This document shows, one piece after another, positions 43,594 through 52,173 of a DNA stretch of 64,000 nt (within the stretch, counting starts at the first letter, position 1; each line of letters starts with the position of its first letter). Origin of the DNA: Chitinophaga fulva (GTDB lineage Bacteria; Bacteroidota; Bacteroidia; Chitinophagales; Chitinophagaceae). The DNA lies in the NCBI RefSeq assembly GCF_012927205.1, contig NZ_JABBGC010000003.1, forward strand, positions 1,054,001-1,118,000. Reading direction: 5' to 3'. Below the pieces are notes generated by a model that searched no databases, was not told where the DNA came from, and saw only the letters and a list, made by a program, of their open reading frames with translations. A program made the translations under genes and the position numbers.

Positions 43594-44175
43594 TTAGGGC
43601 TCTTCATCCTGCGAAAGAGAGATTTTGGTTTTACGGATTTCTTTAAAATAGGATGTATTCAGGCCTGTGGTGGCTTTAAACTGTCGCGACAGATGGGCGG
43701 CACTGCTAAATCCCAGCTTAAAGGCTATACCAGCCAGGGTTTCATCGGTATATACCAGCAGCTCTTTGGTCTTCTCTATCCGGTACTCCATAATGTATTT
43801 CTCCAGTGTCACATCTTCCGATTCAGAAAAAATACCGGCTGCCGTGTCATAGTCCCTGTTAAGCGAATGGACCACCACATCGGAGAAACGGAAATTCTCC
43901 GGGAAGTCATAACTCCCGGAATACACCTGTTCCACCAGCATTTTTATGTCCCGCACCAATTTGGTTTTTCTGTCTTCCAGGAGTGTAAATCCCAGTGTGG
44001 AAAGCCTTTTGCTGAGGATGACGATGTCAGGAGCAGACAGGGCAGACACAGTCGTTACTTCTCCAAGGTTGATGTTCACCACCGGAATGTCCAGGTCCCG
44101 GAACACATCCTTGATGGTCAGGATGCATCTATCACAAACCATCCCTTTTATAAAAACCTTGTAGTTGCTGAGCAT
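43594..44175 (-). CDS. HMA-like/AraC fusion regulator, copy 2
   Basis: A 193-residue paralog: HMA-like N-terminus GMVCDRC (Cys14, Cys17), a middle helical region (about 85-110), then an AraC helix-turn-helix (ETLAGIAFKLGFSSAAHLSRQFKATTGLNTSYFKEI). It is transcribed first of the pair. Direct repeats (TTATACAAAATTGT-like) lie upstream and could be its operator. Which genes the pair regulates is not shown. Confidence 0.78.
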   Translation of the reverse strand: MLSNYKVFIKGMVCDRCILTIKDVFRDLDIPVVNINLGEVTTVSALSAPDIVILSKRLSTLGFTLLEDRKTKLVRDIKMLVEQVYSGSYDFPENFRFSDVVVHSLNRDYDTAAGIFSESEDVTLEKYIMEYRIEKTKELLVYTDETLAGIAFKLGFSSAAHLSRQFKATTGLNTSYFKEIRKTKISLSQDEEP

Positions 44176-44183
44176 AAGACAGT

Positions 44184-44231
44184 TTATACAAAATTGTCAT
44201 AAGCGGCCGGGATATTGTTATACAATTTTCA
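44184..44231. promoter_or_regulatory. Candidate operator upstream of the HMA-AraC genes
   Basis: TTATACAAAATTGT (44184-44197) and TTATACAATTTTCA (44218-44231) are similar units 34 bp apart (about three turns). They lie just upstream of the start of copy 2. Confidence 0.35.
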
Positions 44232-44263
44232 GAAACATTTACATTATTGTTAGTATGACATAA

Positions 44264-44296
44264 AAAAACGGGTTACAGCAGCTGTAACCCGTTTTT
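44264..44296 (-). terminator. Terminator of the WG-repeat gene
   Basis: CGGGTTACAG-CAG-CTGTAACCCG hairpin flanked by A and T runs on both sides. It is the end of the minus-strand lipoprotein gene. Confidence 0.85.
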
Positions 44297-44316
44297 CTGT
44301 TATTGGTAAAACATTA

Positions 44317-46176
44317 TTATTTCTTCTGTTTACCCCATGCATCGAATTTTTTGTTTTGCATGGTATATATCCTGGATGCGCCTTCGCCATCCGTATCGTT
44401 GTGGGAAGAAGGTGCGAATGGTACTACCACAGCGCCGGAAGTGTTGATCAGTGCCGTCTCTTCCAGATCATTGTTCATGCGGACCACCATGGAGAGACCC
44501 AGGTTAAACTTCGTGGCCTCCTGGTATTCAAAAGGAATAGCCACTTTGCCCTGTGTATTCAGGAAGCCATATTTGCCGTCTGCATTTTTCAGCAACGCAC
44601 GGCCATCCGTGAAACCTTCCACATTGTAGTACCCTTTCAGGTTAATCACTTTAACACCTTGCGGATTGATAAAATAGCTATTCCCGGGCTTATCAGTTAC
44701 CAGCAACAGGCCATCCTCGAAACCGCCGGAGAACACATAGGGACCAGCTACCGCCTTGCCGGTATGGTCGTAGATAGTGGTAACGCCAGCCAATGGGCCG
44801 TCTTCCTCTGATTTATTAGCGAATATCAGTTTAGTGGCAGGATCAACAGTAATATATACAAACTCCATGGGCAGCAACATTTGGCCAGTGGAGGTCATCA
44901 CACCGAACTTGCTTTCCGCCTCTTTGTTAGCAGCGGCCGTTACCAGGTCTGCTGTCAGAGCTTCAATATGTTCTTTGAGAGGCACCAGCTGTTTGGCTGC
45001 TGTATCCAACCGGTAACACTGATACGTAGCGCCCACTCCGGTAGCAAAGAACCAGGGCGTAATCTGATGCAGTCCTTTGTAGTTATAAGGAATCTCCATT
45101 TTACCAGTGGTAGCGGATATAAATCCGAATTTCTCACTGCCAGGTTCCTCTGTCATCATCATACCGGTATAGTTAGGCTCCAGATTGCGCAACATCATGG
45201 TTTTCTTTCCCTCTTTTGTTCCGTCTTTGATATGCACCCTGATCTTCGCGACATTCCCTTTGAAATAAGCATCCACATAACCTTTATCTACATCGTCAAA
45301 TGGTGTTTCAGACGGCATCTTGTCCAGGATGTCTTTCTGTAGGGCTGCGATGTCTTTATAGGCGCCTTTCTCCAGGTTTTTCAAAATCCCTTCCACTACT
45401 TTCTTATAGTCTTTCAACATCCCGCCAATGTTCTCACCACCTTCCGGTGCTCTGAGATAGCTGGTCCGGTCCAGCTGTTTACCATCTTTATTAAATGCTT
45501 CCACTTCCATGTAATCTTTGTAGGCATCTTTTTCCATGGCGATACGGACGAAATTGTCTTTTACCTGTACCAACTTCACGGTAGTGCCTTTAAAGTCTGC
45601 TTTGTCATGCTGCTTGTCCAGCGCTATAACAGCGGTTTTTACCGGATAGCTGTATTGCGCCTCTACCAGGACACTATCGATCGTTTTCAGGGAGTTTACC
45701 CGGTGAGCCTCACTCAGGTCGAGCTTCTCCGCTTGTTTGCTTCCATCATGGAAGTATATTTCCTTTGTAATAAAAACAGGATTTTCCAGCGAACGTCCTC
45801 TCATGGAGAGCCCATCCGGTTCCAGCATGCTGTAGCCTTTGGCATATTTTTGCTTGAAGCCTACATCGGCAAGAGCAAGCTGATACCCCTCTTCCATCTG
45901 CGCGGGATCTGTGATAGAGAAAGGCGTGCCTTCCTTTTCCTCTTCCGGCTTAAAATGTTGCGGCTTGTCTTCGTTTTTGAAATTTCCCATGAATTTGATG
46001 AAAGAGCCTACTTTTTCATTTTCATCTTCAAGTTGTGCTTTTGCTTCAGCCAGACTTTTACCGTCTAATTGTTTTACAAAGTCCACTACAAACTGGGATG
46101 GCTGGTGACTTTTACATGCCTGCAACGCCAGTATAACAGCGACGCATGTACTGAATCGATTGGTGGTTTTCCTCAT
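44317..46176 (-). CDS. WG-repeat lipoprotein
   Basis: A 619-residue secreted lipoprotein (lipobox LALQAC, Cys21). The N-terminal 250 residues are charged and have no recognisable domain. The C-terminal half carries beta-rich WG-type repeats (KFGFISATTGKMEIPYNY, SKFGVMTSTGQMLLPMEF, KYGFLNTQGKVAIPFEYQ) spaced 60-120 residues apart. Such repeats form a propeller-like surface used for binding. A role is unknown. I chose the ATG at 46176 as it gives a compact signal peptide. Confidence 0.82.
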   Translation of the reverse strand: MRKTTNRFSTCVAVILALQACKSHQPSQFVVDFVKQLDGKSLAEAKAQLEDENEKVGSFIKFMGNFKNEDKPQHFKPEEEKEGTPFSITDPAQMEEGYQLALADVGFKQKYAKGYSMLEPDGLSMRGRSLENPVFITKEIYFHDGSKQAEKLDLSEAHRVNSLKTIDSVLVEAQYSYPVKTAVIALDKQHDKADFKGTTVKLVQVKDNFVRIAMEKDAYKDYMEVEAFNKDGKQLDRTSYLRAPEGGENIGGMLKDYKKVVEGILKNLEKGAYKDIAALQKDILDKMPSETPFDDVDKGYVDAYFKGNVAKIRVHIKDGTKEGKKTMMLRNLEPNYTGMMMTEEPGSEKFGFISATTGKMEIPYNYKGLHQITPWFFATGVGATYQCYRLDTAAKQLVPLKEHIEALTADLVTAAANKEAESKFGVMTSTGQMLLPMEFVYITVDPATKLIFANKSEEDGPLAGVTTIYDHTGKAVAGPYVFSGGFEDGLLLVTDKPGNSYFINPQGVKVINLKGYYNVEGFTDGRALLKNADGKYGFLNTQGKVAIPFEYQEATKFNLGLSMVVRMNNDLEETALINTSGAVVVPFAPSSHNDTDGEGASRIYTMQNKKFDAWGKQKK

Positions 46177-46349
46177 GACTATCATTAATAATTAAAACAT
46201 TGGGGAATTGGATATAACAAACCCTTTTAGGGGCGAAAAATAGTAAAAAAACGGTTAACATCAAAAAAGCCGGCCTTTCACTTCCGGATCAAATGCAGGA
46301 ATACACTAACTTTATATCATCGACGGTACCGTAATCATATGCGTTTTTT

Positions 46350-47165
46350 ATGAATGAACATGCATTGTCCATCCTCCGCCACCGCACCCACCAGCCCGCT
46401 GTACGGGCACAGATAACCCTGCAACAAAATATGTTCACCTTCCTGCTGGAGGGTGAAAAAACGGTTCATTTTGCCGGCACACAGGTTACCGTAAAACCGC
46501 ATCAGTTTATCATGTTGGCAGCGGGCAACTGCCTGATGAGCGAAAAACTGGCCTCAAAAGAGGCTGCCTATCACAGTATCCTGTTCCTCTTCGATGGTAA
46601 ACTCCTGACTGATTTTTTTGACCGTCATCCATCATTGTCCGGTCATTCCACACCATCATCCACTCAGCCGTTTGTATTGTTTGAGAAAGATGAATTCCTG
46701 GTGAACTTCATTCACTCGCTTGATTGTATGCTCAGGAGCGGGCAGCCTATCCACCCTGATCTGCAAAAAGTAAAACTGGAAGAGTTGTTCCTGTACCTGG
46801 CCATCCACAGCCCGGCACAGATGCAGCAGATGCGGAATATGCACACCGAAGCAGGCGATGACCTGATGATCCGTCAGGCAGTCACCTCGCATATGGATAA
46901 TAACATTACCGTAGAAGAACTGGCCTTCCTCTGTAATATGAGCCTGTCTTCCTTCAAACGAAAATTTGCCCGCGTGTATGGCAACAGCCCCAACAGGTGG
47001 CTGCTGGAGAAAAGAATGGAAAAGGCCGCCACGATGCTGCGGCAGGACAACCGCAAGGCCAGTGAAATCTATTATGAACTGGGTTATGAGAACCTGTCCA
47101 GTTTTATTCAATCCTTCAAGCAGATTTACGGTATCACTCCCAAACAGTATCAATTATCAAATTGA
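46350..47165 (+). CDS. AraC-family transcriptional regulator
   Basis: A 271-residue regulator. The N-terminal sensory part (15-120) has a short cupin-like region (FLLEGEKTVHFAGTQVTVKPHQF). The C-terminal helix-turn-helix pair (EELAFLCNMSLSSFKRKFARVYGNSPNRWLLEKRMEKA..., YELGYENLSSFIQSFKQIYGITPKQY) is canonical. The next gene, a PEBP protein, is 92 bases downstream with its own -7 box and may be the target. Confidence 0.92.
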   Translation: MNEHALSILRHRTHQPAVRAQITLQQNMFTFLLEGEKTVHFAGTQVTVKPHQFIMLAAGNCLMSEKLASKEAAYHSILFLFDGKLLTDFFDRHPSLSGHSTPSSTQPFVLFEKDEFLVNFIHSLDCMLRSGQPIHPDLQKVKLEELFLYLAIHSPAQMQQMRNMHTEAGDDLMIRQAVTSHMDNNITVEELAFLCNMSLSSFKRKFARVYGNSPNRWLLEKRMEKAATMLRQDNRKASEIYYELGYENLSSFIQSFKQIYGITPKQYQLSN

Positions 47166-47221
47166 ACGTTTAGCTATACTTTTTGAACGGTTGCCTATCC
47201 TTTGCCGCCTGGCATGGCAGC

Positions 47222-47229
47222 TACCTTTG
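47222..47229 (+). promoter_or_regulatory. -7 box of the PEBP gene
   Basis: TACCTTTG, with a TTTG (47201-47204) 17 bp upstream, slightly short of the usual 19-21. Confidence 0.45.
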
Positions 47230-47257
47230 AGCCATCATTCAAACAAAAGAAAAGAAT

Positions 47258-47752
47258 ATGGCAACAGAAACATCTTTCACTTTAAAGAGCAACGAACTGG
47301 GTGGCCAGCTGGCCAATAAACATTATGCTAACGGTATGGGCTACACGGGTCAGAACCAGTCGCCGCAACTATACTGGGAACATGCGCCCGCCGCTACACA
47401 AAGCTTCGCGGTGACCATCTATGACCTGGATGCGCCTACCGGCAGCGGTTTCTGGCACTGGGTAGTTTTCAACATCCCGCAAAACATCCACGAACTGGCC
47501 GCAGGCGCCGGTGATCCGGGCAAAGACCTGCTGCCTGCAGGAGCGATACAAAGCAATACCGATGCGGGCATGCCCGGTTACATCGGTGCCGCGCCCAATG
47601 ACGGGCCTGCGCACCGCTACCTGATCACGGTACATGCCCTCAGCGAAAAACTGGAACTGAATAAAGATGCCACGCCGGCATTGGTAGGGTTCAACCTGCA
47701 CTTTGTCACGTTGGCCAAGGCGTCATTGATCGTATACGGGCAAAAACATTAA
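47258..47752 (+). CDS. YbhB/YbcL family Raf-kinase-inhibitor-like (PEBP) protein
   Basis: A 164-residue phosphatidylethanolamine-binding-like fold. DLDAPTGSGFWHWVVFNIP and the anion site (GPAHRYLITVHAL) are conserved; length is normal for the bacterial family. No signal peptide, so it is cytoplasmic. The bacterial role is not established. An AraC gene precedes it and may regulate it. Confidence 0.92.
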   Translation: MATETSFTLKSNELGGQLANKHYANGMGYTGQNQSPQLYWEHAPAATQSFAVTIYDLDAPTGSGFWHWVVFNIPQNIHELAAGAGDPGKDLLPAGAIQSNTDAGMPGYIGAAPNDGPAHRYLITVHALSEKLELNKDATPALVGFNLHFVTLAKASLIVYGQKH

Positions 47753-47761
47753 TGATCATGT

Positions 47762-47784
47762 CCCAGTATTGTTAAGGTACTGGG
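47762..47784 (+). terminator. Terminator of the PEBP gene
   Basis: The stem CCCAGTA / TACTGGG follows the PEBP stop by nine bases and leads to a T-rich stretch. Confidence 0.65.
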
Positions 47785-47792
47785 ACTATTTT

Positions 47793-48188
47793 ATGATAAT
47801 ACAACATGCCATGCACTCAACGCACACATACGAAGACATCGAGCAGGAGCTGTGCAACCTCACCAGATACTATGAGGCACGGGGCTTCAAACATCATTTT
47901 TATTTGGAGAATGGTTCACTGGTTTGCAGTAAATATGACCTGGTATTAACGGACCCCGACATCAGTGTATATGAAAACCGCTACTATCCTAAAAGGATGG
48001 GTATTCCTCATGGCTTTTGTTTATTTGCCATCACCGTCAGTAAAACACCTTGTGTGTTGAAGGGCTTATTTTTATTGCCACAGGGATTGCTGACACAGCA
48101 GCAGATATCCCGGGAGGTAGTGTGCCAGCTACAGTTACAGCAGTACCCACAGCTATTTAAAGCAGATGAAAATCACCACGCCTTTTGA
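47793..48188 (+). CDS. Protein of unknown function
   Basis: A 131-residue protein from the ATG at 47793 (MIIQHAMHSTHTYEDIE); an ATG six codons later is an alternative. It is rich in aromatic and aliphatic residues (CNLTRYYEARGFKHHFYLE, YPKRMGIPHGFCLFAI) with no signal peptide and no domain that I recognise. A strong hairpin downstream ends the unit. Confidence 0.6.
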   Translation: MIIQHAMHSTHTYEDIEQELCNLTRYYEARGFKHHFYLENGSLVCSKYDLVLTDPDISVYENRYYPKRMGIPHGFCLFAITVSKTPCVLKGLFLLPQGLLTQQQISREVVCQLQLQQYPQLFKADENHHAF

Positions 48189-48201
48189 TTTAAAATAGAG
48201 A

Positions 48202-48220
48202 CCGGACCGTCGTGGTCCGG
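48202..48220. terminator. Bidirectional terminator
   Basis: CCGGACC-GTCGT-GGTCCGG hairpin between convergent stops, followed by T-rich sequence on the plus strand and preceded by TAAAATA for the minus strand. Confidence 0.7.
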
Positions 48221-48227
48221 CCTTTAT

Positions 48228-48653
48228 TTATACCGCGAGATATTCCTCAAAGACTCCCTTCAGATCACTGGCGACAGCGTTCGCATCTCTGCTTTCAATT
48301 CTGAATTTGGGAATAAAATAAATCAGCTCTTTGTCTTTAAACAAGGCGATAGATGGAGAAGAAGGCGGAATATCTGCAATGTAACTGCGGAAACGTGCCG
48401 TAGCTTCCAGGTCCTGTCCTGCAAATACAGACACTACCCGATCCGGCTTCTTAATACCAGTATCTTCCATTATTCTCCTGATGGCAGGGCGTGCCATACC
48501 GGCAGCGCAGCCACAAACACTGTTGATCACCACCAGCGTGGTGCCATTCTGGTCCATAGCTTTGTCTACATCTTCAGGAGTGAGCAGTTCTTTTACGCCA
48601 ACATCTGTCAGCTCTTCTCTGAAAGGCTTAATTAACAACGGGGAGTAAGGCAT
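48228..48653 (-). CDS. BrxA/BrxB family bacilliredoxin
   Basis: A 141-residue thioredoxin-fold protein. The CGC active site is at Cys47-Gly48-Cys49 (SVCGCAAGMARP), the signature of bacilliredoxins that remove bacillithiol from mixed disulfides. Whether this lineage makes bacillithiol is not shown here. Length is normal. The 231 bases upstream (48654-48884) show only the metE promoter. Confidence 0.92.
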   Translation of the reverse strand: MPYSPLLIKPFREELTDVGVKELLTPEDVDKAMDQNGTTLVVINSVCGCAAGMARPAIRRIMEDTGIKKPDRVVSVFAGQDLEATARFRSYIADIPPSSPSIALFKDKELIYFIPKFRIESRDANAVASDLKGVFEEYLAV

Positions 48654-48816
48654 AACAATACATTTGAGGGTTAGAAAATGGGGTAATCATATCGCATTCT
48701 ATAACATCACAACATTTTAAAATGTTACCGGCAGATGTTGCTTTTTTGGTAAAATCTCCTCAAGACACACTAAAGACACTGATAATCAACAATAAAAAAA
48801 GATCTCTCAAAAACCA

Positions 48817-48850
48817 TTTGCCTTTTGTCTGGCGAATTGTATACTTTCGC
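48817..48850 (+). promoter_or_regulatory. Probable metE promoter
   Basis: A TTTG (48817-48820) is followed 21 bp later by TACTTTCG (48842-48849), one base from TAnnTTTG. Transcription would begin near 48856, about 30 bases before the riboswitch. Confidence 0.5.
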
Positions 48851-48884
48851 ACGCATAATCAGTTCTTACTTTATTTCTTATCAG

Positions 48885-49045
48885 CCGGAGAGGTTTTACT
48901 TCATGTAAATTAATAGGGAATTGTGTGTAAATCACAAGCTGTCCCGCAACTGTAAGTAACTTAGAAGGTTTTGCCACACGATGTCCACTGCCGCAAGGTG
49001 GGAAGGACGGCAAAATGTTACAAGCCAGGAGACCTGCCTAACCGG
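48885..49045 (+). promoter_or_regulatory. Cobalamin (B12) riboswitch
   Basis: Conserved boxes are seen in order: ATAGGGAATTGTGTG, CTGTCCCGCAACTGTAAG, GCCACACG, CCACTGCCGCAAGGTGGGAAGG and the B12 box AAGCCAGGAGACCTGCC. P1 is closed by CCGG at both ends. It precedes metE. Bases 49046-49219 hold a G/C-rich stretch (CCTGTGCCCTGCAGGG) that may form the expression platform. Confidence 0.95.
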
Positions 49046-49219
49046 ATTTGACAATGCTTTCGCGGATTGAAGTGATGTCGGATGATTTTCTCTGTATACC
49101 TATGGGCATCCTGTGCCCTGCAGGGGGATCGTCTATACTCCCCTATCATTCCCCTCTGCGAAACATCGTGAAATTCAGCGAAGGACTTTTAATTGATTCC
49201 ATCATTTTAAAAGTTTCAG

Positions 49220-51544
49220 ATGCGTACACACAATCTTGGCTACCCGAGGATAGGCAGCCGGCGTGAACTCAAAAAAGCCTGCGAAGCTTATTGGGCAGGC
49301 AAACAGACATTGTCTGAATTATTAACCGCAGGACGCGATATCCGCCAAAAGAACTGGCAACTGCAACAGGATGCCGGTATTGATCTTATCCCCTGCAACG
49401 ACTTCTCTTTTTATGATCAGGTACTGGACATGAGCCTCATGCTGGGCGCTGTTCCGGAACGTTATACCCGCCTGATCACCGAACAGCAGCTGTCCGTTAC
49501 CGACCTGATGTTCGCCATGGCAAGGGGCTACCAGCAAGATGGTTATGATATCACTGCCATGGAGATGACCAAATGGTTTGATACCAACTATCACTACATC
49601 GTTCCGGAATTCACGGCAGCGCAACAGTTTTCCCTGTTCTCCGAAAAAGTGATCGATGAATTTAATGAAGCCAGGCAGCAGCAGATCAACGCCAAACCGG
49701 TACTGCTCGGCCCTGTCTCCTATCTGCTGCTGGGCAAGGAAAAAGAACAACATTTCTCCCGCCTTTCACTGATAGACCGCCTGCTGCCGGTATATATGCA
49801 GATCATCGGTAAACTGTATAATGCAGGCGCCCGGACCATCCAGCTGGATGAACCCTGTCTCTCCCTTAATCTGACAGATAAAGAAAGACAGATATTCAGG
49901 GGTACCTATCAAGAAATAAGACAGACCTTCCCTGGCCTGCATATTATGCTGGCGAGCTACTTTGAATGTTATGGAGATAATCTTCCGGTAGCCCTTCAGC
50001 TGCCCGTTGATACCCTGCACCTGGATTTAGTGAGATGCCCGAGCCAGCTGGGAGATATCCTTGCGTCCCCGCTGCTGTCCGATACACTGCAGCTTTCACT
50101 GGGACTCGTAGACGGGAGGAATATCTGGATCAATGACCATCGTCATTCCCTTTCACTGATATGGCAGGCCAGCAACAGGCTGGGCGCTGACAGAGTATGG
50201 ATTGCACCTTCCTGCTCCCTGCTGCACTCCCCTTGTGACCTCAGCCTCGAAAGCCAGGAAAACACACTGACACCTGAGATCAAACAATGGCTGGCCTTCG
50301 CCAAACAGAAAATTGACGAGGTGGTCACATTACAGCAATTGGCTTCGGAATCACCGGCGGCGGCCGCAAAAGCCAAGCTGGAAGCAAACATCAAAGCGAT
50401 AGAAAGCAGGAAAACATCTCCCCTGATCCACAACGGCAAAGTAAAACAACGTACCGCTAAAATAACAGACGCCGACGCCCGCCGTGAGCACATTTTTGCA
50501 GAACGCAGGGTACAACAACGCGCAGCGCTGAAACTGCCGTTGTTCCCCACTACTACTATCGGCTCTTTCCCGCAGACCAAAGAGGTACGCACCTGGCGCG
50601 CCGCGCTCAAAAAACAAGAGATCACCCCGGAACAATACGATGCCCTGCTGAAAGCAGAGACAGAGAAAGCTATCCGCTGGCAGGAGGAAATCGGTATTGA
50701 TGTACTGGTACACGGTGAATTTGAGCGCAACGACATGGTGGAATACTTCGGCGAACAGCTGTCAGGCTTCGTTTTCACAGAAAATGGCTGGGTACAGAGC
50801 TATGGCTCCCGCTGTGTGAAACCACCGATCATCTACGGTGATGTACATCGCGAAACACCGATGACCGTGTATTGGTCCAGCTACGCCCAATCACTGACCA
50901 ACAAACTGGTGAAAGGCATGCTGACCGGCCCTGTAACGATTCTTCAATGGAGCTTTGTTCGTAATGATCAGCCCCGCAGTGAGACCTGCACGCAGATCGC
51001 ATTAGCCATCAGGGACGAAGTGACAGACCTGGAGAAAGCAGGCATCAAAGTGATCCAGATCGATGAACCGGCTATCCGGGAAGGGCTTCCGTTAAGAAAA
51101 GAAAACTGGGAAGATTATCTCCATTGGGCCGTACGTGCATTTCGTATAGCCGCCAGCGGTGTAAAAGACGAAACACAGGTACACACGCATATGTGTTACT
51201 CAGAGTTCAATGATATCATTCAGCATATTGCCGATATGGACGCTGACGTGATCACCATCGAGTGTTCCCGTTCACAGATGGAGCTGCTGGACGCATTCGC
51301 TGCTTTCCGTTATCCTAATGAGATCGGGCCCGGCGTATATGACATCCATTCACCACGTGTGCCTTCTGTAGATGAAATGACGGCGCTCATGGAAAAAGCC
51401 AAAGCCGTTATCCCGGCAGACCAGCTGTGGGTAAACCCTGACTGTGGCCTGAAGACACGCCACTGGGATGAAACCCGGAAAGCGCTGATAGCCATGGTGG
51501 CCACAGCACGGGAGCTGCGCAAAACAGTGGCGGCAGCAGTGTAA
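49220..51544 (+). CDS. metE: Cobalamin-independent methionine synthase
   Basis: A 774-residue enzyme that methylates homocysteine with 5-methyltetrahydrofolate polyglutamate. Both barrel halves are complete. The Zn ligands align exactly with E. coli MetE: His657, Cys659 (HTHMC), Glu681 (TIECSR) and Cys742 (NPDCGL). The substrate-binding FPTTTIGSFPQT and the start MRTHNLGYPRIG are typical. The B12 riboswitch upstream turns it off when cobalamin, and so presumably MetH, is available. Confidence 0.98.
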   Translation: MRTHNLGYPRIGSRRELKKACEAYWAGKQTLSELLTAGRDIRQKNWQLQQDAGIDLIPCNDFSFYDQVLDMSLMLGAVPERYTRLITEQQLSVTDLMFAMARGYQQDGYDITAMEMTKWFDTNYHYIVPEFTAAQQFSLFSEKVIDEFNEARQQQINAKPVLLGPVSYLLLGKEKEQHFSRLSLIDRLLPVYMQIIGKLYNAGARTIQLDEPCLSLNLTDKERQIFRGTYQEIRQTFPGLHIMLASYFECYGDNLPVALQLPVDTLHLDLVRCPSQLGDILASPLLSDTLQLSLGLVDGRNIWINDHRHSLSLIWQASNRLGADRVWIAPSCSLLHSPCDLSLESQENTLTPEIKQWLAFAKQKIDEVVTLQQLASESPAAAAKAKLEANIKAIESRKTSPLIHNGKVKQRTAKITDADARREHIFAERRVQQRAALKLPLFPTTTIGSFPQTKEVRTWRAALKKQEITPEQYDALLKAETEKAIRWQEEIGIDVLVHGEFERNDMVEYFGEQLSGFVFTENGWVQSYGSRCVKPPIIYGDVHRETPMTVYWSSYAQSLTNKLVKGMLTGPVTILQWSFVRNDQPRSETCTQIALAIRDEVTDLEKAGIKVIQIDEPAIREGLPLRKENWEDYLHWAVRAFRIAASGVKDETQVHTHMCYSEFNDIIQHIADMDADVITIECSRSQMELLDAFAAFRYPNEIGPGVYDIHSPRVPSVDEMTALMEKAKAVIPADQLWVNPDCGLKTRHWDETRKALIAMVATARELRKTVAAAV

Positions 51545-51575
51545 ACTACATCCTCATTTACTACCAGCATATAAC

Positions 51576-51601
51576 AAAGGACCGCTTTACAGTGGTCCTT
51601 T
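51576..51601 (+). terminator. Terminator of metE
   Basis: The AAAGGACC / GGTCCTTT stem with a short loop is followed by TTGTTTACTTT. Confidence 0.75.
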
Positions 51602-51698
51602 TGTTTACTTTACACACCGGCCTCAGCATTCTTTCAGCCTGTCGGAAACAACCCGAAAAAGGTCGCAAATAACCACCCTCACGGATAAGCTTATGGGT

Positions 51699-51706
51699 TA
51701 TCTTTG
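51699..51706 (+). promoter_or_regulatory. -7 box of the VOC gene
   Basis: TATCTTTG, 43 bases before the ATG; no -33 match at the proper distance. Confidence 0.45.
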
Positions 51707-51749
51707 AAACTCATTCAACGAAAACCATTCATCTTAAAATCCATAAGTT

Positions 51750-52136
51750 ATGAAACCAAAAAAAATCTGGGCCAATTTCAGCGTTCAGGATTTAGATCGG
51801 ACCACTACCTTCTATAAGCAACTCGGCTTTAAACACAATGGCGCTTCAGAACAACTGACCAGCTTCTTCTTCAGCGACGACAACTTTATCATCCATTTCT
51901 TTTTGAAGGATGTACTTGAACCTGCCATGAAGGGACCGATCATTGACACCAAAACCGGGAATGAAATTATATTCACCATTTCTGCCAGTAGCAGAGACGA
52001 GGTAGACAGCTGGGAAAAAGAAATACGGCAAGCCGGCGGCACCATCGTCTCCCCAGCGGAAACGTTTGGAGAAGGTTATTATGGTTTTGTGTTTGCCGAC
52101 CCTGATGGTCATAAGTTCAATGTATTCCTTATGTAG
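51750..52136 (+). CDS. VOC-family (glyoxalase/bleomycin resistance) protein
   Basis: A 128-residue single VOC protein with two beta-alpha-beta-beta-beta units (NFSVQDLDRTTTFYKQLGF.. and YGFVFADPDGHKFNVFLM). Probably a homodimer. The metal/ligand residues are not diagnostic, so the substrate is open. A weak -7 box (51699-51706) suggests its own transcript. Confidence 0.85.
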   Translation: MKPKKIWANFSVQDLDRTTTFYKQLGFKHNGASEQLTSFFFSDDNFIIHFFLKDVLEPAMKGPIIDTKTGNEIIFTISASSRDEVDSWEKEIRQAGGTIVSPAETFGEGYYGFVFADPDGHKFNVFLM

Positions 52137-52173
52137 ACAGGTATTTTACCTACGCCTGTTTTAGGAGTTTGTT

